From contig QCBT01000011.1 of the NCBI GenBank assembly GCA_003281525.1, positions 1 through 46,392 on the forward strand: DNA of 46,392 nt, in the 5' to 3' direction. Each line of letters starts with the position of its first letter. Within the stretch, counting starts at the first letter, position 1. Source of the stretch: Prochlorococcus sp. AG-347-J06. GTDB lineage: Bacteria > Cyanobacteriota > Cyanobacteriia > PCC-6307 > Cyanobiaceae. A program made the position numbers and the translations under genes. This document shows, piece after piece, positions 9,264 through 17,708 of the stretch. The notes below the pieces were generated by a model. It was not told where the DNA came from, did no database searches, and saw nothing but the letters and a program-made list of their open reading frames with translations.

Positions 9264-9995
9264 TTACAAGGAAGGCATCGAAAATAAGAGAAAATCTAGT
9301 TCTTTTTCAGTATCTATAGTGACATCATCATAATAATTAACTTCAAAACCTAAGCCATCTCCAGATTCGAGACATATATTTGCATTAGATTCTTTACTTT
9401 TTAATAAAAGATTACCTTCTATTATTTGTATCCAATTATATTTATCGATTTTTAATGGCAATTTTTTTTCTTTAATTGGCTTATATTTACAACGCCATAA
9501 AGAGATACTTTGATTTAGAAAAAGCTTATTATTTTTTTCGTCTTTGTAATTAAAAATAAGATTATCCCACAACTTTTCATTTAATGAAATTTGATCATAT
9601 CTGGGTTTTATATTTTCTTTTTGAGGATATATCCAAATCTGGAACAATTTACAGGTCTCATTTTCTTCATTCTTCTCGCTATGAGAGATCCCAGTACCTG
9701 CAGACATAACTTGTACTTCATCTTTGTGAATTTTTCCAAGATTATTTAAAGAGTCTCTATGAGTTATTGCTCCTTTTGTTACGACAGTAATTATTTCCAT
9801 ATTTGCATGAGAATGTGTATTAAATCCTGAACCAGGAGAAATAATATCTTCGTTTATAACTCTAATTTTCCCAAAATTATCCCATTTTGGATCTCTATGC
9901 TCTGCGAAAGAAAATGAATGCATCGAATTAAGCCATTCTCTAGTCGATCTAAATCTTTCGCGAGATTTCCTTATTTTAATTATTTTCAAAGACAT
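9264..9995 (-). CDS. Pirin family cupin protein
   Basis: A 243-residue bicupin. The N-terminal cupin carries the pirin metal-site pattern FNTHSHANMEIITVV (two His) followed by QVMSAGTGISHSE (His and Glu region). Length fits the bacterial YhaK/YhhW branch, some members of which have quercetin 2,3-dioxygenase activity. A cytosolic Fe/Mn-binding protein is likely; the physiological substrate is unknown. Confidence 0.88.
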   Translation of the reverse strand: MSLKIIKIRKSRERFRSTREWLNSMHSFSFAEHRDPKWDNFGKIRVINEDIISPGSGFNTHSHANMEIITVVTKGAITHRDSLNNLGKIHKDEVQVMSAGTGISHSEKNEENETCKLFQIWIYPQKENIKPRYDQISLNEKLWDNLIFNYKDEKNNKLFLNQSISLWRCKYKPIKEKKLPLKIDKYNWIQIIEGNLLLKSKESNANICLESGDGLGFEVNYYDDVTIDTEKELDFLLFSMPSL

Positions 9996-10081
9996 AAATA
10001 CTAAGAAATAAATATGGTGTATTTGTTTAAATTAATTATTTTGAAAATAATAAATTATGAATAAGTGAAATTACTTTTTAT

Positions 10082-10210
10082 TTATTTGTTAATTTTACTT
10101 TGTGCTTTATTTGCTTTATTAATTATTTTTTTTGCTTCTTCTCTTGTAGAACATTTTTCTGCCTCAACATTCAAGTTTTTTAGTTTATTTAATTGCTTTG
10201 AAATTTTCAT
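10082..10210 (-). CDS. 42-residue lysine-rich helical microprotein
   Basis: The minus-strand ATG at 10210 gives MKISKQLNKLKNLNVEAEKC, continuing as a single amphipathic Lys/Ala/Glu helix to TAA. It is too short for routine gene calling. It fills the gap between the pirin and DUF1643 genes on the same strand. Function unknown; the coiled-coil-like pattern is the only visible feature. Confidence 0.5.
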   Translation of the reverse strand: MKISKQLNKLKNLNVEAEKCSTREEAKKIINKANKAQSKINK

Positions 10211-10292
10211 ATTTGATTATCTTAACAAATAGAAATTAACACATATTTAATGGAATAGCTAAAAATGCTGGTTTGCATTTGAGCCTTACTAC

Positions 10293-10829
10293 CTAAAAAT
10301 AAGATTGGAGGATGGAATTATCAGAGCAATATAGAGGGTGTATTGGATTATCTTTGATTGTTTTCTTAATTAAAAGCGGTCCAAGAGGATTATCAAAATT
10401 ATTTTTCCTAATTGAGTTATATTGAATTATTTTTTTTGATATTCTTTTATTTCTATTTAGAAATTTACCTTTGTTACCCCAACCTAACCATAAATCACAA
10501 TTTTTACTTTCAGACCAGTGTTTTAAGTTTTTATAAATATGATTATTGTTTAGATAACCCACAGGGTTTTTATGTTTAAAAAGTTTTTCTGGTTTGCTTG
10601 AAATAAGAGCAAATAGATTTATTAATTTTACTTTGCCGTAATTATTGTTTTTCGAAATTTTGATTATCTTTTTTGTTGTGTTGTCTAAGAAAAGTTCATC
10701 CGATAATGAGGGATTTAAACCAATAAAGATAATCTCTTTTTTAGATTTAGATATCTCATAACTTAAACTCCATCTATATAGTTTGTTAGCACTTATAGAA
10801 CAATTTCTTTCTAGAAATAAATTTTTCAA
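10293..10829 (-). CDS. DUF1643 domain protein
   Basis: A 178-residue protein with the DUF1643 pattern: RWSLSYEIS, then IIFIGLNPSLSDELFLDNTTKKI (the N-P-S and D-N-T core), VKLINLFALISSKPEKL, PVGYLNNNHI and LWLGWGNKG. Function unknown. The ATG overlaps the stop of the upstream DUF2214 gene by 4 bases, so the two are translationally coupled. Confidence 0.8.
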   Translation of the reverse strand: MKNLFLERNCSISANKLYRWSLSYEISKSKKEIIFIGLNPSLSDELFLDNTTKKIIKISKNNNYGKVKLINLFALISSKPEKLFKHKNPVGYLNNNHIYKNLKHWSESKNCDLWLGWGNKGKFLNRNKRISKKIIQYNSIRKNNFDNPLGPLLIKKTIKDNPIHPLYCSDNSILQSYF

Positions 10830-11311
10830 CCTAAACCTATACCTCTAGCCATGAGAGTGGCAAACAAAGGTATTGTTGCAAAGCCCACTAATTCAGTAGT
10901 AATGATTAGTCTGAACCTCTTAACTAGATTTTCGGATATTTCAGGTAATTTATTCTTACTCAACGGAATCGCCCATAAGATATAAGTTGTTGTTGGATAT
11001 AAAGAAAGTAATCCCACCAGAATGTAAAGAGAAACTTTTATCCAAAAAACAGGATTACCTGTATAAAAATCACCTCCTTGACCAAAATACTTAACACGCA
11101 AAATCCCAGTAACCAATATTGCAACTCCTGCCAAACCATAGACCACATCTGCAATTATCATTGAAATCGTCTCATTTCTATTAAGACCTACTTTGAGAGT
11201 CAATCTTTCAAATAAAAGAGAACCGAAACATAATATAATCCCTAAATAATGAACATATGCTACTAATGCATTTTTAGCAATTTCACCTGTTAATAAAGTT
11301 CCTAATAACAT
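10826..11311 (-). CDS. DUF2214 family membrane protein
   Basis: A 161-residue protein with four hydrophobic helices. It begins with a conserved-looking ALVAYVHYLGIILCFGSLLFE and contains WIKVSLYILVGLLSLYPT, the layout of the cyanobacterial/proteobacterial DUF2214 family. No catalytic motif is visible. First gene of a two-gene minus-strand unit with DUF1643. Confidence 0.8.
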   Translation of the reverse strand: MLLGTLLTGEIAKNALVAYVHYLGIILCFGSLLFERLTLKVGLNRNETISMIIADVVYGLAGVAILVTGILRVKYFGQGGDFYTGNPVFWIKVSLYILVGLLSLYPTTTYILWAIPLSKNKLPEISENLVKRFRLIITTELVGFATIPLFATLMARGIGLG

Positions 11312-11411
11312 TTTCTAGTCAAAATTTATACAATACTAACCACCAAATAAAGAATTTGTTTAGAAAATAGATTTAACAATAAAAAGAACAATAAAAAGAA
11401 ATTTATTGATT

Positions 11412-12161
11412 CTAGGACTCTAAAAACCTTTTTTGACCATCTTCAAAAAAATCCTTTTTATTCCACACTTCGATTACATCTGGGAAATGTTTTTCCATAC
11501 AATTATCACAAACTCCATGACTGAATCTAATATCACTAATTTTCGAAAGATATTTTTCTAAATGCATCCAATCTCCCTCCTTATTTTTCACTTCTCTGCA
11601 ATATGAACACACAGATAATATCCCTTCCTGTTTATGCAAATTAGATAAAGCATCTAGCAAATTTAATGATTTTTTTCTAAGCTCTAAAAATGAAACTATT
11701 TGCTTGGATAATAATTCCATAATATTAAATTGTTGTGTAGTTAGATTTCCTGGCTTTCTGTCTATTACACACAGAGTTCCAAGCTTATTACCATCACTAT
11801 TTCTAAGGGGAAAACCTGCATAAAAACGAATCTTTGGATCTCCAGTTACCAATGGATTATTTATAAATCTTTCATCTTGGAAAGCATCATGAATAATTAA
11901 TGGACTATTTTCTTTTATTGCATGTGTGCAAAAAGACCAATCTCTTCTAGTTTCTGATATTTGAAGTCCTATTTTGGATTTAAACCATTGTTTATCTTTG
12001 TCTACCAAAGTCATTAAAGAAATAGGCACATTACAGGTTGTAGCAGCAATTTTTGTAATATCGTCATAACATGATTCTGGTTTGGTTCCCAAAATCCTAT
12101 ATTCTGCTAAAGCTTTTAATCTTCTTTCCTCTTCTTCTTTTTTTGATACAAGATTCTGCAT
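11412..12161 (-). CDS. GAF-domain sensory protein with C-terminal Cys4 motif
   Basis: 249 residues. Residues about 20-165 form a GAF domain of the type seen in cyanobacterial signalling proteins (LGTKPESCYDDITKIAA, WFKSKIGL, RRDWSFCTHAI, YAGFPLRNSDGNKLGTLCVID). The tail has CSYCREVKNKEGDW and SHGVCDNC, two CxxC pairs that could bind Zn; similar tails occur at the ends of sensor proteins. No kinase, GGDEF or output domain is attached, so it may act through a partner. Confidence 0.8.
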   Translation of the reverse strand: MQNLVSKKEEEERRLKALAEYRILGTKPESCYDDITKIAATTCNVPISLMTLVDKDKQWFKSKIGLQISETRRDWSFCTHAIKENSPLIIHDAFQDERFINNPLVTGDPKIRFYAGFPLRNSDGNKLGTLCVIDRKPGNLTTQQFNIMELLSKQIVSFLELRKKSLNLLDALSNLHKQEGILSVCSYCREVKNKEGDWMHLEKYLSKISDIRFSHGVCDNCMEKHFPDVIEVWNKKDFFEDGQKRFLES

Positions 12162-12280
12162 TAATCTTCACCAATAATTAAAACTTTAAAATTAAAGTTT
12201 CTCCAAAAAACTTTTTCCCTCTAATACTTAATAAAAAAAAGATAAACTTATTGAATTGTTACTTACTGATTTATTACTTA

Positions 12281-13525
12281 TTAATTTATTATTGATTGAT
12301 TTAACTTTGAGACTGCCATCCCAGCGATCCATCCACTTGTCCAACAATGTTGAAAATTAAATCCACCAGTGATCCCATCAACATCCAAAACTTCTCCAGA
12401 AAAAAATAATCCTGGACAAATTAAGCTCTCCATACTTTTAAAATTAACCTCATTAATTTTTACGCCTCCGGAAGTAACAAATTCCTCTCCAAATGGACCT
12501 TTCCCCGAAATTATATATTTATCCCTCATTAGAGTATTTATCATTTTCTCTCTTTCATCTGCAAATAAATCAGCCCACTTTTTCTCTTTATCAATACCTA
12601 TTTTCTTTAATAAAAAAATCCATAATCTTTTAGTTAATAGTGGAACAGGTCTACTATTAATAAGATTCACCTTGCCTTTATTTAATCTTAAATAATTAAT
12701 TTTTTCTTTTAACTCCTCATAACTTAAAGAAGACCATTTAATGATTAGATTAAATTTATATTTTTGGCTATGAAGTTCCCTTGCTGCAATTGATGAAAGT
12801 TTTAATACTGCTGGCCCACTAAACCCCCAATGCGTTATTAGTAAATCGCCTCTATTTTGAAAATTCTTATTGTTTAATTTAATTTCTATATCTATGCCCT
12901 TTATCGATACCCCACTACATTCATGCAAATTTGGCTCTTTTGTAGAAAAAGTAAAAAGCGATGGTACAGGTTTAACAATGGTGTGTCCAAGATTTTGAGC
13001 TAATTTATATCCGCTTGGATTACCTCCAGTTGAAAGAATAATATTTTTTGCGGTTACCTTTGCTTTTTTAAGACTAAAAATATTGAATATATTATCTGGA
13101 GTTTTTGAAATTTCTTTTACAAAAAATTTTGTTAATATCTCTACGTTTTTTGATAAAGCACTTTTTCTCAAACAATCAATAACATCTGAAGAAGAATTAG
13201 ACACTGGGAATACTCTTAGATCTTCCTCAATTTTTAATTTTAACCCTTTTTTCTCAAACCAATCGTATACATCTCCAGCAGCAAAACGATTAAATGATTC
13301 CAAGAGCGGAATGCCACCTCTGGGGTAATTCTCAATTAGTTCATTCGGTATCCATGTCGCATTAGTGACGTTACATCTTCCCCCTCCACTAATCCTTACT
13401 TTCTCCATAAGTTTTGAAGTGGCTTCAAGAATTATTATTCTTTTTAATCCATTTTCAGCAGCAGTTATTGCTGTCATAAAACCGGCTGCACCGCCTCCAA
13501 CAACTGCTAAATCAAAAGGTTCCAA
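12281..13525 (-). CDS. HI0933/YhiN (BaiN-like) family FAD-dependent oxidoreductase
   Basis: 414 residues. The N-terminal dinucleotide-binding motif VVGGGAAGFMTAITAAENG is followed by the family signature SGGGRCNVTNA. There is LSTGGNPSGYK in the middle and VDGITGGFNFQHCWTSGWIAG at the C-terminus, typical of the YhiN/HI0933 flavoproteins. The substrate is not certain for this family. Length is normal. No operon partner on the same strand is close enough to suggest a pathway. Confidence 0.88.
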   Translation of the reverse strand: MEPFDLAVVGGGAAGFMTAITAAENGLKRIIILEATSKLMEKVRISGGGRCNVTNATWIPNELIENYPRGGIPLLESFNRFAAGDVYDWFEKKGLKLKIEEDLRVFPVSNSSSDVIDCLRKSALSKNVEILTKFFVKEISKTPDNIFNIFSLKKAKVTAKNIILSTGGNPSGYKLAQNLGHTIVKPVPSLFTFSTKEPNLHECSGVSIKGIDIEIKLNNKNFQNRGDLLITHWGFSGPAVLKLSSIAARELHSQKYKFNLIIKWSSLSYEELKEKINYLRLNKGKVNLINSRPVPLLTKRLWIFLLKKIGIDKEKKWADLFADEREKMINTLMRDKYIISGKGPFGEEFVTSGGVKINEVNFKSMESLICPGLFFSGEVLDVDGITGGFNFQHCWTSGWIAGMAVSKLNQSIIN

Positions 13526-13713
13526 AAACTTATTATTTAATATGCTTCATTCTGATAATAGCAAGGAGTTATAAAGAAAAATTACTCCAAAAACCATAAA
13601 AAAATAAATATAAAACTTTAACACTACATAATAATAAATAGCTACGATTCGCTAATTTTTAAAATTCTAGAAAAATCAACACAGTCGTTATTTTTATGCT
13701 TTAACTTAATTAA

Positions 13714-13950
13714 ATGAGCATGTTTTTTTCTTACGTTAAATATTCTGAGGCCAGTTTTCCTATGACTGGTCAATATACTGCTCTTCTTTTAATAACTTCT
13801 GTTATTTGGGTTCTACTTTGGTTTGGATATAGACAAAATAAGATAAATGATGAGATCAAGAAAAAAGAAAAAGAAGAAAGAATTAATGCGAAAGTTCAAA
13901 GAAGAAAGAAGTTAGAGAGTTTGTACCCTACTAATAAAAAAACTGTTTAA
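13714..13950 (+). CDS. 78-residue membrane microprotein with basic coiled-coil tail
   Basis: One hydrophobic segment (about residues 22-38) followed by a long Lys/Glu-rich helix (NKINDEIKKKEKEERINAKV) and a basic end. Single-pass membrane protein of unknown function. The 32-residue membrane peptide at 13971 follows 20 bases later on the same strand. Confidence 0.6.
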   Translation: MSMFFSYVKYSEASFPMTGQYTALLLITSVIWVLLWFGYRQNKINDEIKKKEKEERINAKVQRRKKLESLYPTNKKTV

Positions 13951-13970
13951 ATTAGACTATTTTAGAAAAC

Positions 13971-14069
13971 ATGAAAAAAAATAATTTCAAATCACTAATT
14001 CAGTACTTACCGGGTATTTTGATTCTTATTTATGTATTCTTTTTAGCATTTACTCAATTTATAAAATAA
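13971..14069 (+). CDS. 32-residue single-pass membrane peptide
   Basis: ATG at 13971; MKKNNFKSLIQYLPGILILI then YVFFLAFTQFIK. Positive-inside N-terminus and one helix. It lies between two same-strand genes with 20-base spacers, compatible with one transcript. Family unknown. Confidence 0.5.
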   Translation: MKKNNFKSLIQYLPGILILIYVFFLAFTQFIK

Positions 14070-14089
14070 AATTTTAAAAATTATTCGTT

Positions 14090-14962
14090 TTGATTGGAAT
14101 CCTTTCTGCTTTTGGAGCTGCTACATCATGGACATATGCGTGCTTTATTTGGCGCTCGCAAACTCAAAAATATAAATCAATAGATATTAATTTAATAAAA
14201 AATATAATAGCTTTTTTAATTTTTATACCTGCTTTTATCAATCTAAGTTCCACAACTGAATTAAAAAACATATTTATCCTACTAATTAGTGGAATAATAG
14301 GTATTGGTTTAGGTGATACTTTCTATTTAAAGTCACTACAAACGATTGGCACAAGAAAAACTTTATCTATAGAAACTCTTTCTCCTTTAATGGCAGCTTT
14401 GTCAGGGGAATTTTTTATTAATGAAAATTTAACAACTAAATCATGGGTTGGAATAATTATAGTAACGATTTCACTATTCATAATTCTCAGAAAAGGTAAC
14501 GATTTTAAAGAAGAAAACTCCTCTTTCTCAGAAAAAAATAACTTTAAGATTTTTGCTTTTCCTTTTTTATCAGTTTTATGTGCTGTTCTTGGAGGTCTTT
14601 TATCAAGGATTGTTTTCCTTGAAAGCAATTTATCTCCTTTCCTTACAACTGAAATAAGATTATTAGGTGCAATAATTTTTTTGATTAGTCTAAAAGGATT
14701 TAAGATTAATTTTTTCTTAAAAAACATAGACAAAAAACAACAAAAAAGATTTTTTATTTCAATACTTCTTGGAACAAATATAGGAATATTTCTACAACAA
14801 GTTGTCTTTAAAACCCTTCCCATAGGAGTAGGTTGGGCTTTATTAAGCATATCTCCAGTAATTTCCTTATTTTTTGCTAAGAATGAGGAAAGAGAAATTA
14901 CCAAAAAAATAAAATTTTTTACTTGTTTTTTATTTTTTGGCTTGACATTAATAATTCTGTAA
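14090..14962 (+). CDS. EamA/DMT-superfamily transporter
   Basis: A 290-residue membrane protein with about ten hydrophobic helices in two repeats, the layout of drug/metabolite exporters (GIGLGDTFYLKSLQTIGTRKTLSIETLSPLMAAL in the first EamA repeat, IGVGWALLSISPVISLFFAKNEE in the second). The TTG at 14090 is the first usable start after the upstream stop. Substrate unknown. Confidence 0.82.
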   Translation: MIGILSAFGAATSWTYACFIWRSQTQKYKSIDINLIKNIIAFLIFIPAFINLSSTTELKNIFILLISGIIGIGLGDTFYLKSLQTIGTRKTLSIETLSPLMAALSGEFFINENLTTKSWVGIIIVTISLFIILRKGNDFKEENSSFSEKNNFKIFAFPFLSVLCAVLGGLLSRIVFLESNLSPFLTTEIRLLGAIIFLISLKGFKINFFLKNIDKKQQKRFFISILLGTNIGIFLQQVVFKTLPIGVGWALLSISPVISLFFAKNEEREITKKIKFFTCFLFFGLTLIIL

Positions 14963-15039
14963 TCTCTGAGTTAATGTAAAAAATACTCATGTTAATAAAA
15001 AACAAATTAAATAAAATTACCCTATAAACACTCAAAACA

Positions 15040-15162
15040 ATGAAAACATTAAAGAAAAAAAGACTCGGCACATTAGAAGTTTATGTTATTTTTTTAAGCT
15101 GCATTTATGCAGGCTTTATAGGTTATAAATCTCTATTAAATGTTTTATTTACTTGGAATTAA
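15040..15162 (+). CDS. 40-residue single-pass membrane peptide
   Basis: ATG at 15040; MKTLKKKRLGTLEVYVIFLS then a hydrophobic stretch ending with FTWN. N-in single helix. Its 3' end overlaps the convergent microprotein at 15159 by 4 bases. Confidence 0.5.
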   Translation: MKTLKKKRLGTLEVYVIFLSCIYAGFIGYKSLLNVLFTWN

Positions 15163-15293
15163 TTAATTCTTTCTAATGATTTAATCAACTTACCTCCATC
15201 TTGGTCATCATCATCATTTGAAGCGAAAAATAAAAAAAATATTCCTAGAGAAGCTATAGATAAGGAAATAGACAATACAGAAAGTTCATCCAT
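15159..15293 (-). CDS. 44-residue single-pass membrane microprotein with acidic DDDDQDGG tail motif
   Basis: The minus-strand ATG at 15293 gives MDELSVLSISLSIASLGIFF, then LFFASNDDDDQDGGKLIKSL. A membrane helix is followed by an acidic loop fitting D-x-D-x-D-G. Almost the same block (NDDQDGGMLI) follows the helix of the 59-residue protein at 16430-16609, so they are related. A Ca2+-type loop is possible but unproven. Confidence 0.6.
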   Translation of the reverse strand: MDELSVLSISLSIASLGIFFLFFASNDDDDQDGGKLIKSLERIN

Positions 15294-15411
15294 AAATAAG
15301 AAATTTTTTTTATGATAAACGAAAAAAAATAAAAGACAGTAAAGAAATACACATTCTCTAAAATAAATATTTATTTTATTTGTAAAATGAAAAAAACATC
15401 CGAACTATTTC

Positions 15412-15687
15412 GTGAAAGTTCTAATATCTTCCCCCTGTAGTGCAAGCGTAATAATTCAGTATGGAATAAAAAGTTGGCCTATTTGGAAATGTGAGCCAAG
15501 CACATTTCAATGGAATTACGATGATAAGGAAATTTGCCTAATTATTGAAGGTCAAGCGAAAATAAGTACCCAAAACGGTGACATTTACGTGATTAAAGCT
15601 GGAGATCTAGTTGAGTTTCCTGCTGGACTTAACTGCGAATGGGAAGTAACCAAAAGTATTAAAAAACATTATCGATTGGGTAGCTAA
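15412..15687 (+). CDS. Small cupin protein (DUF861-type)
   Basis: A 91-residue single cupin barrel: WPIWKCEPSTFQWNYDDKEI, CLIIEGQAKI, then VIKAGDLVEFPAGLNCEWEV, which is the Cupin_3 / (S)-ureidoglycine aminohydrolase-like pattern. The usual metal His residues are largely absent, so metal binding is doubtful. GTG start at 15412; the ATG at 15387 is in another frame and closes after 9 codons. Confidence 0.8.
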   Translation: MKVLISSPCSASVIIQYGIKSWPIWKCEPSTFQWNYDDKEICLIIEGQAKISTQNGDIYVIKAGDLVEFPAGLNCEWEVTKSIKKHYRLGS

Positions 15688-15778
15688 ATTTAAGAAAAAA
15701 GATTTTTTCTTCTTTACTGTTAAGTCAATGTAGATAAAATATGGTTAATAAATAATTTTCAAGAAGGAAACTAATATT

Positions 15779-15949
15779 ATGCCTTTTACTGATCAAGAAT
15801 ATTTTGAGGTTATTGAAAAAAACGAAATAGTAAAAAAGGCCTTTGAAAATATTAAGCAAATTTGCATTGATTTACAAAAACAAACAAATTGTCCTGAAGA
15901 AGATCTAAAAGATTTTCTTGAATTTATTTCTAAACAATGGAATAAGTAA
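15779..15949 (+). CDS. 56-residue acidic helical microprotein
   Basis: The ATG at 15779 follows AAGAAGGAAA. MPFTDQEYFEVIEKNEIVKK, then a helix with two Cys (QICIDLQKQTNCPEED) and DFLEFISKQWNK. Soluble, no membrane segment. The family is not recognised. Codon pattern and purine-rich upstream sequence support a real gene. Confidence 0.55.
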   Translation: MPFTDQEYFEVIEKNEIVKKAFENIKQICIDLQKQTNCPEEDLKDFLEFISKQWNK

Positions 15950-16013
15950 TAATTAACAAGCCTTTTAAATACTAAATTTAAAATTTCAATTTAGTTTTCT
16001 GACACAATAAGTT

Positions 16014-16145
16014 CTAATCTAATTCCTTTTTTGGTTTTGTATTGATACTGGAAGTTCCCTTAGCAGCAGAAACGAAGAAAAAGAAGCCTACAATTCCTGA
16101 TATACCAAATATCGCAGCCAAAGGATCAAAAGTGAAAGAAAACAT
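16014..16145 (-). CDS. 43-residue single-pass membrane microprotein
   Basis: From the minus-strand ATG at 16145: MFSFTFDPLAAIFGISGIVG, FFFFVSAAKGT, then a basic tail. An in-frame ATG at 16196 would add 17 residues, but the hydrophobic protein starts naturally at 16145. One membrane helix with a Lys-rich C-terminus. Function unknown. Confidence 0.55.
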   Translation of the reverse strand: MFSFTFDPLAAIFGISGIVGFFFFVSAAKGTSSINTKPKKELD

Positions 16146-16197
16146 AGAATTTATAAAATCAAGATAAATAATAGTTTTTGAATCAAGATTGTACAAT

Positions 16198-16429
16198 TAT
16201 TGTTAAGTATAAAAAATAACAATCGCGCGATTCATTATGTCATTATTAGTTTCTCAGTAGGTTCCAGAAAATTATTATTCAAGTTGATTTTAAGAATAAA
16301 AATATAAATACATACCAAAGATCTATTCGTGCGAAAGAGAAAAGTTTTTAAAAAATATTTATAGAAATATTGAATAAAACACTACCCAGAAGATCCACAA
16401 TTGTTGTTTCTTTAGATTAGTATCAATTT
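16198..16429. other. Intergenic stretch with 12-bp palindrome AATCGCGCGATT at 16221-16232
   Basis: No open frame with a start. The only notable element is the perfect palindrome AATCGCGCGATT at 16221-16232, 25 bases upstream of the longer possible start of the minus-strand gene (76 bases from the preferred start at 16145). Runs of CGCGCG are rare in this AT-rich DNA, so it could be an operator, but there is no second copy to compare. Confidence 0.35.
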
Positions 16430-16609
16430 ATGACGGAATTTTACTCAACTTCATCCTCAATAAGTCCTTTTACAGCTATATTATGGTGCCTTTATCCAAT
16501 AGCTGTACTTGTAATTATTGAACTACTTCTGGGGGGTGGCTTTGATGATGATAATGACGATCAAGATGGAGGAATGCTAATACCTGCTTACTCTAGATCA
16601 GACGTTTGA
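16430..16609 (+). CDS. 59-residue single-pass membrane microprotein with DDDNDDQDGG motif
   Basis: ATG at 16430. Polar N-terminus, hydrophobic helix (LYPIAVLVIIELLLGGG), then FDDDNDDQDGGMLIPAY and a short tail. The acidic motif repeats that of the protein at 15159-15293. Probably membrane-anchored with the acidic loop near the surface. Confidence 0.65.
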   Translation: MTEFYSTSSSISPFTAILWCLYPIAVLVIIELLLGGGFDDDNDDQDGGMLIPAYSRSDV

Positions 16610-16657
16610 ATTTTTTAAATTTTTTTAAATTAAAGACTCATAAAGAATTTAATTAAA

Positions 16658-16798
16658 TTGGACAACAGTATTGATACATCTCATATTTCTTTAATTACAC
16701 TTACCATTCTTATGCTTTCTTCTCTAACCTGGCTCGCCTTAAGAACCCTGAAGGAAGGTAGAAAAGCTTTAACAGAAATAAATAAGGATAGATTGTGA
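16658..16798 (+). CDS. 46-residue single-pass membrane microprotein
   Basis: TTG start at 16658; MDNSIDTSHISLITLTILML, SSLTWLALRTLKEG, then a basic/acidic tail. One N-terminal helix. Start choice is uncertain because no ATG precedes the hydrophobic segment. Confidence 0.4.
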   Translation: MDNSIDTSHISLITLTILMLSSLTWLALRTLKEGRKALTEINKDRL

Positions 16799-16962
16799 AA
16801 TACAATAAAAATTTAAAAACTTTTACTTCTCAAAGTTTGGGGAAAGCATAAAAAACTTAAATAAATACTAGAATTGTTTTGATTGCAAAGTCAAAAATTA
16901 CCAATCTGTTGAAATCCCATTTTTATGAAAGGACCTCTTTGTTATTGCTTTAATAAATAAAA

Positions 16963-17058
16963 ATGCATCTAAATTCTTTACTTTATATTTGTTCAATATC
17001 TTTATTCATTTATATAATGGCGCTGCTTTGGAGAGACTTACCAAATCAAAAAAAGTAA
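16963..17058 (+). CDS. 31-residue single-pass membrane peptide
   Basis: ATG at 16963; MHLNSLLYICSISLFIYIMA then LLWRDLPNQKK. One helix with a basic end. Short enough that chance occurrence cannot be excluded; same-strand neighbours of the same style support it. Confidence 0.4.
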   Translation: MHLNSLLYICSISLFIYIMALLWRDLPNQKK

Positions 17059-17140
17059 ATAAATAATTAATATTAATTTTATTGCTTATCAAAATAAATT
17101 GAGTTATTAATTTAATATTGGATTTAATTTTTTTATATAA

Positions 17141-17305
17141 ATGCTGAAAGAATCTTCAAATAACAATAACAAAAACATATTCTCAAAGACTAACAGTATT
17201 GCGAAAGAAAAGATGATTTGCAAAGACGGATTCTGTTCATTACCAAATCAAGATGAGATTTCAAAACAAGATTCAAATGATATGAATTTATTTGATCCTA
17301 TTTAA
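17141..17305 (+). CDS. 54-residue hydrophilic microprotein with CKDGFC motif
   Basis: ATG at 17141. Asn/Ser/Lys-rich N-terminus, then MICKDGFCSLPNQDE with a C-x4-C pair and an acidic tail ending FDPI. Soluble. The paired Cys around DGF could form a disulfide or bind metal. No family assigned. Confidence 0.5.
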   Translation: MLKESSNNNNKNIFSKTNSIAKEKMICKDGFCSLPNQDEISKQDSNDMNLFDPI

Positions 17306-17369
17306 AAAATAATATTTTGATAAATTAAAGATTAAATTGATAATGTTAGATTTTTTGAATTTTTAATTT

Positions 17370-17705
17370 ATGCTTAATGACTTTTTAAACTCATATAAAG
17401 AGTTTTGGATTAAAGCTACAGACTTCAAAGGATTCACATCTCGATCGGACTGGTGGTTAGTTCAACTAGCAAATCTTATAATTTCTTTCCTAACTATCCC
17501 AATATTTTTAAAAACGTTTGGTTTCAATGTTTATGGCATAGTTTGTATTATTCCTCAAATAGCTATTGATGTAAGAAGAATCAAAGATTTTGGAAAAGAT
17601 TGGAAATGGATCTTTATTAATTTAATACCTATCTTAGGATGGATCTTGTGGTTCATCTGGCTAGGCTTTGGTAAGACTGGTAATGGGAAAAATAAACTTA
17701 TATAG
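17370..17705 (+). CDS. DUF805 family membrane protein
   Basis: A 111-residue protein showing the DUF805 (YhaH-like) layout: FWIKATDFKGFTSRSDWW near the N-terminus, two hydrophobic helices, IAIDVRRIKDFGKDW (the R-R-x-x-D-x-G-x-x-W motif), then a last helix and FGKTGNGKNK. Three to four membrane segments. Function unknown in all bacteria. Ends 4 bases before the convergent gene at 17709. Confidence 0.85.
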   Translation: MLNDFLNSYKEFWIKATDFKGFTSRSDWWLVQLANLIISFLTIPIFLKTFGFNVYGIVCIIPQIAIDVRRIKDFGKDWKWIFINLIPILGWILWFIWLGFGKTGNGKNKLI

Positions 17706-17708
17706 AAA

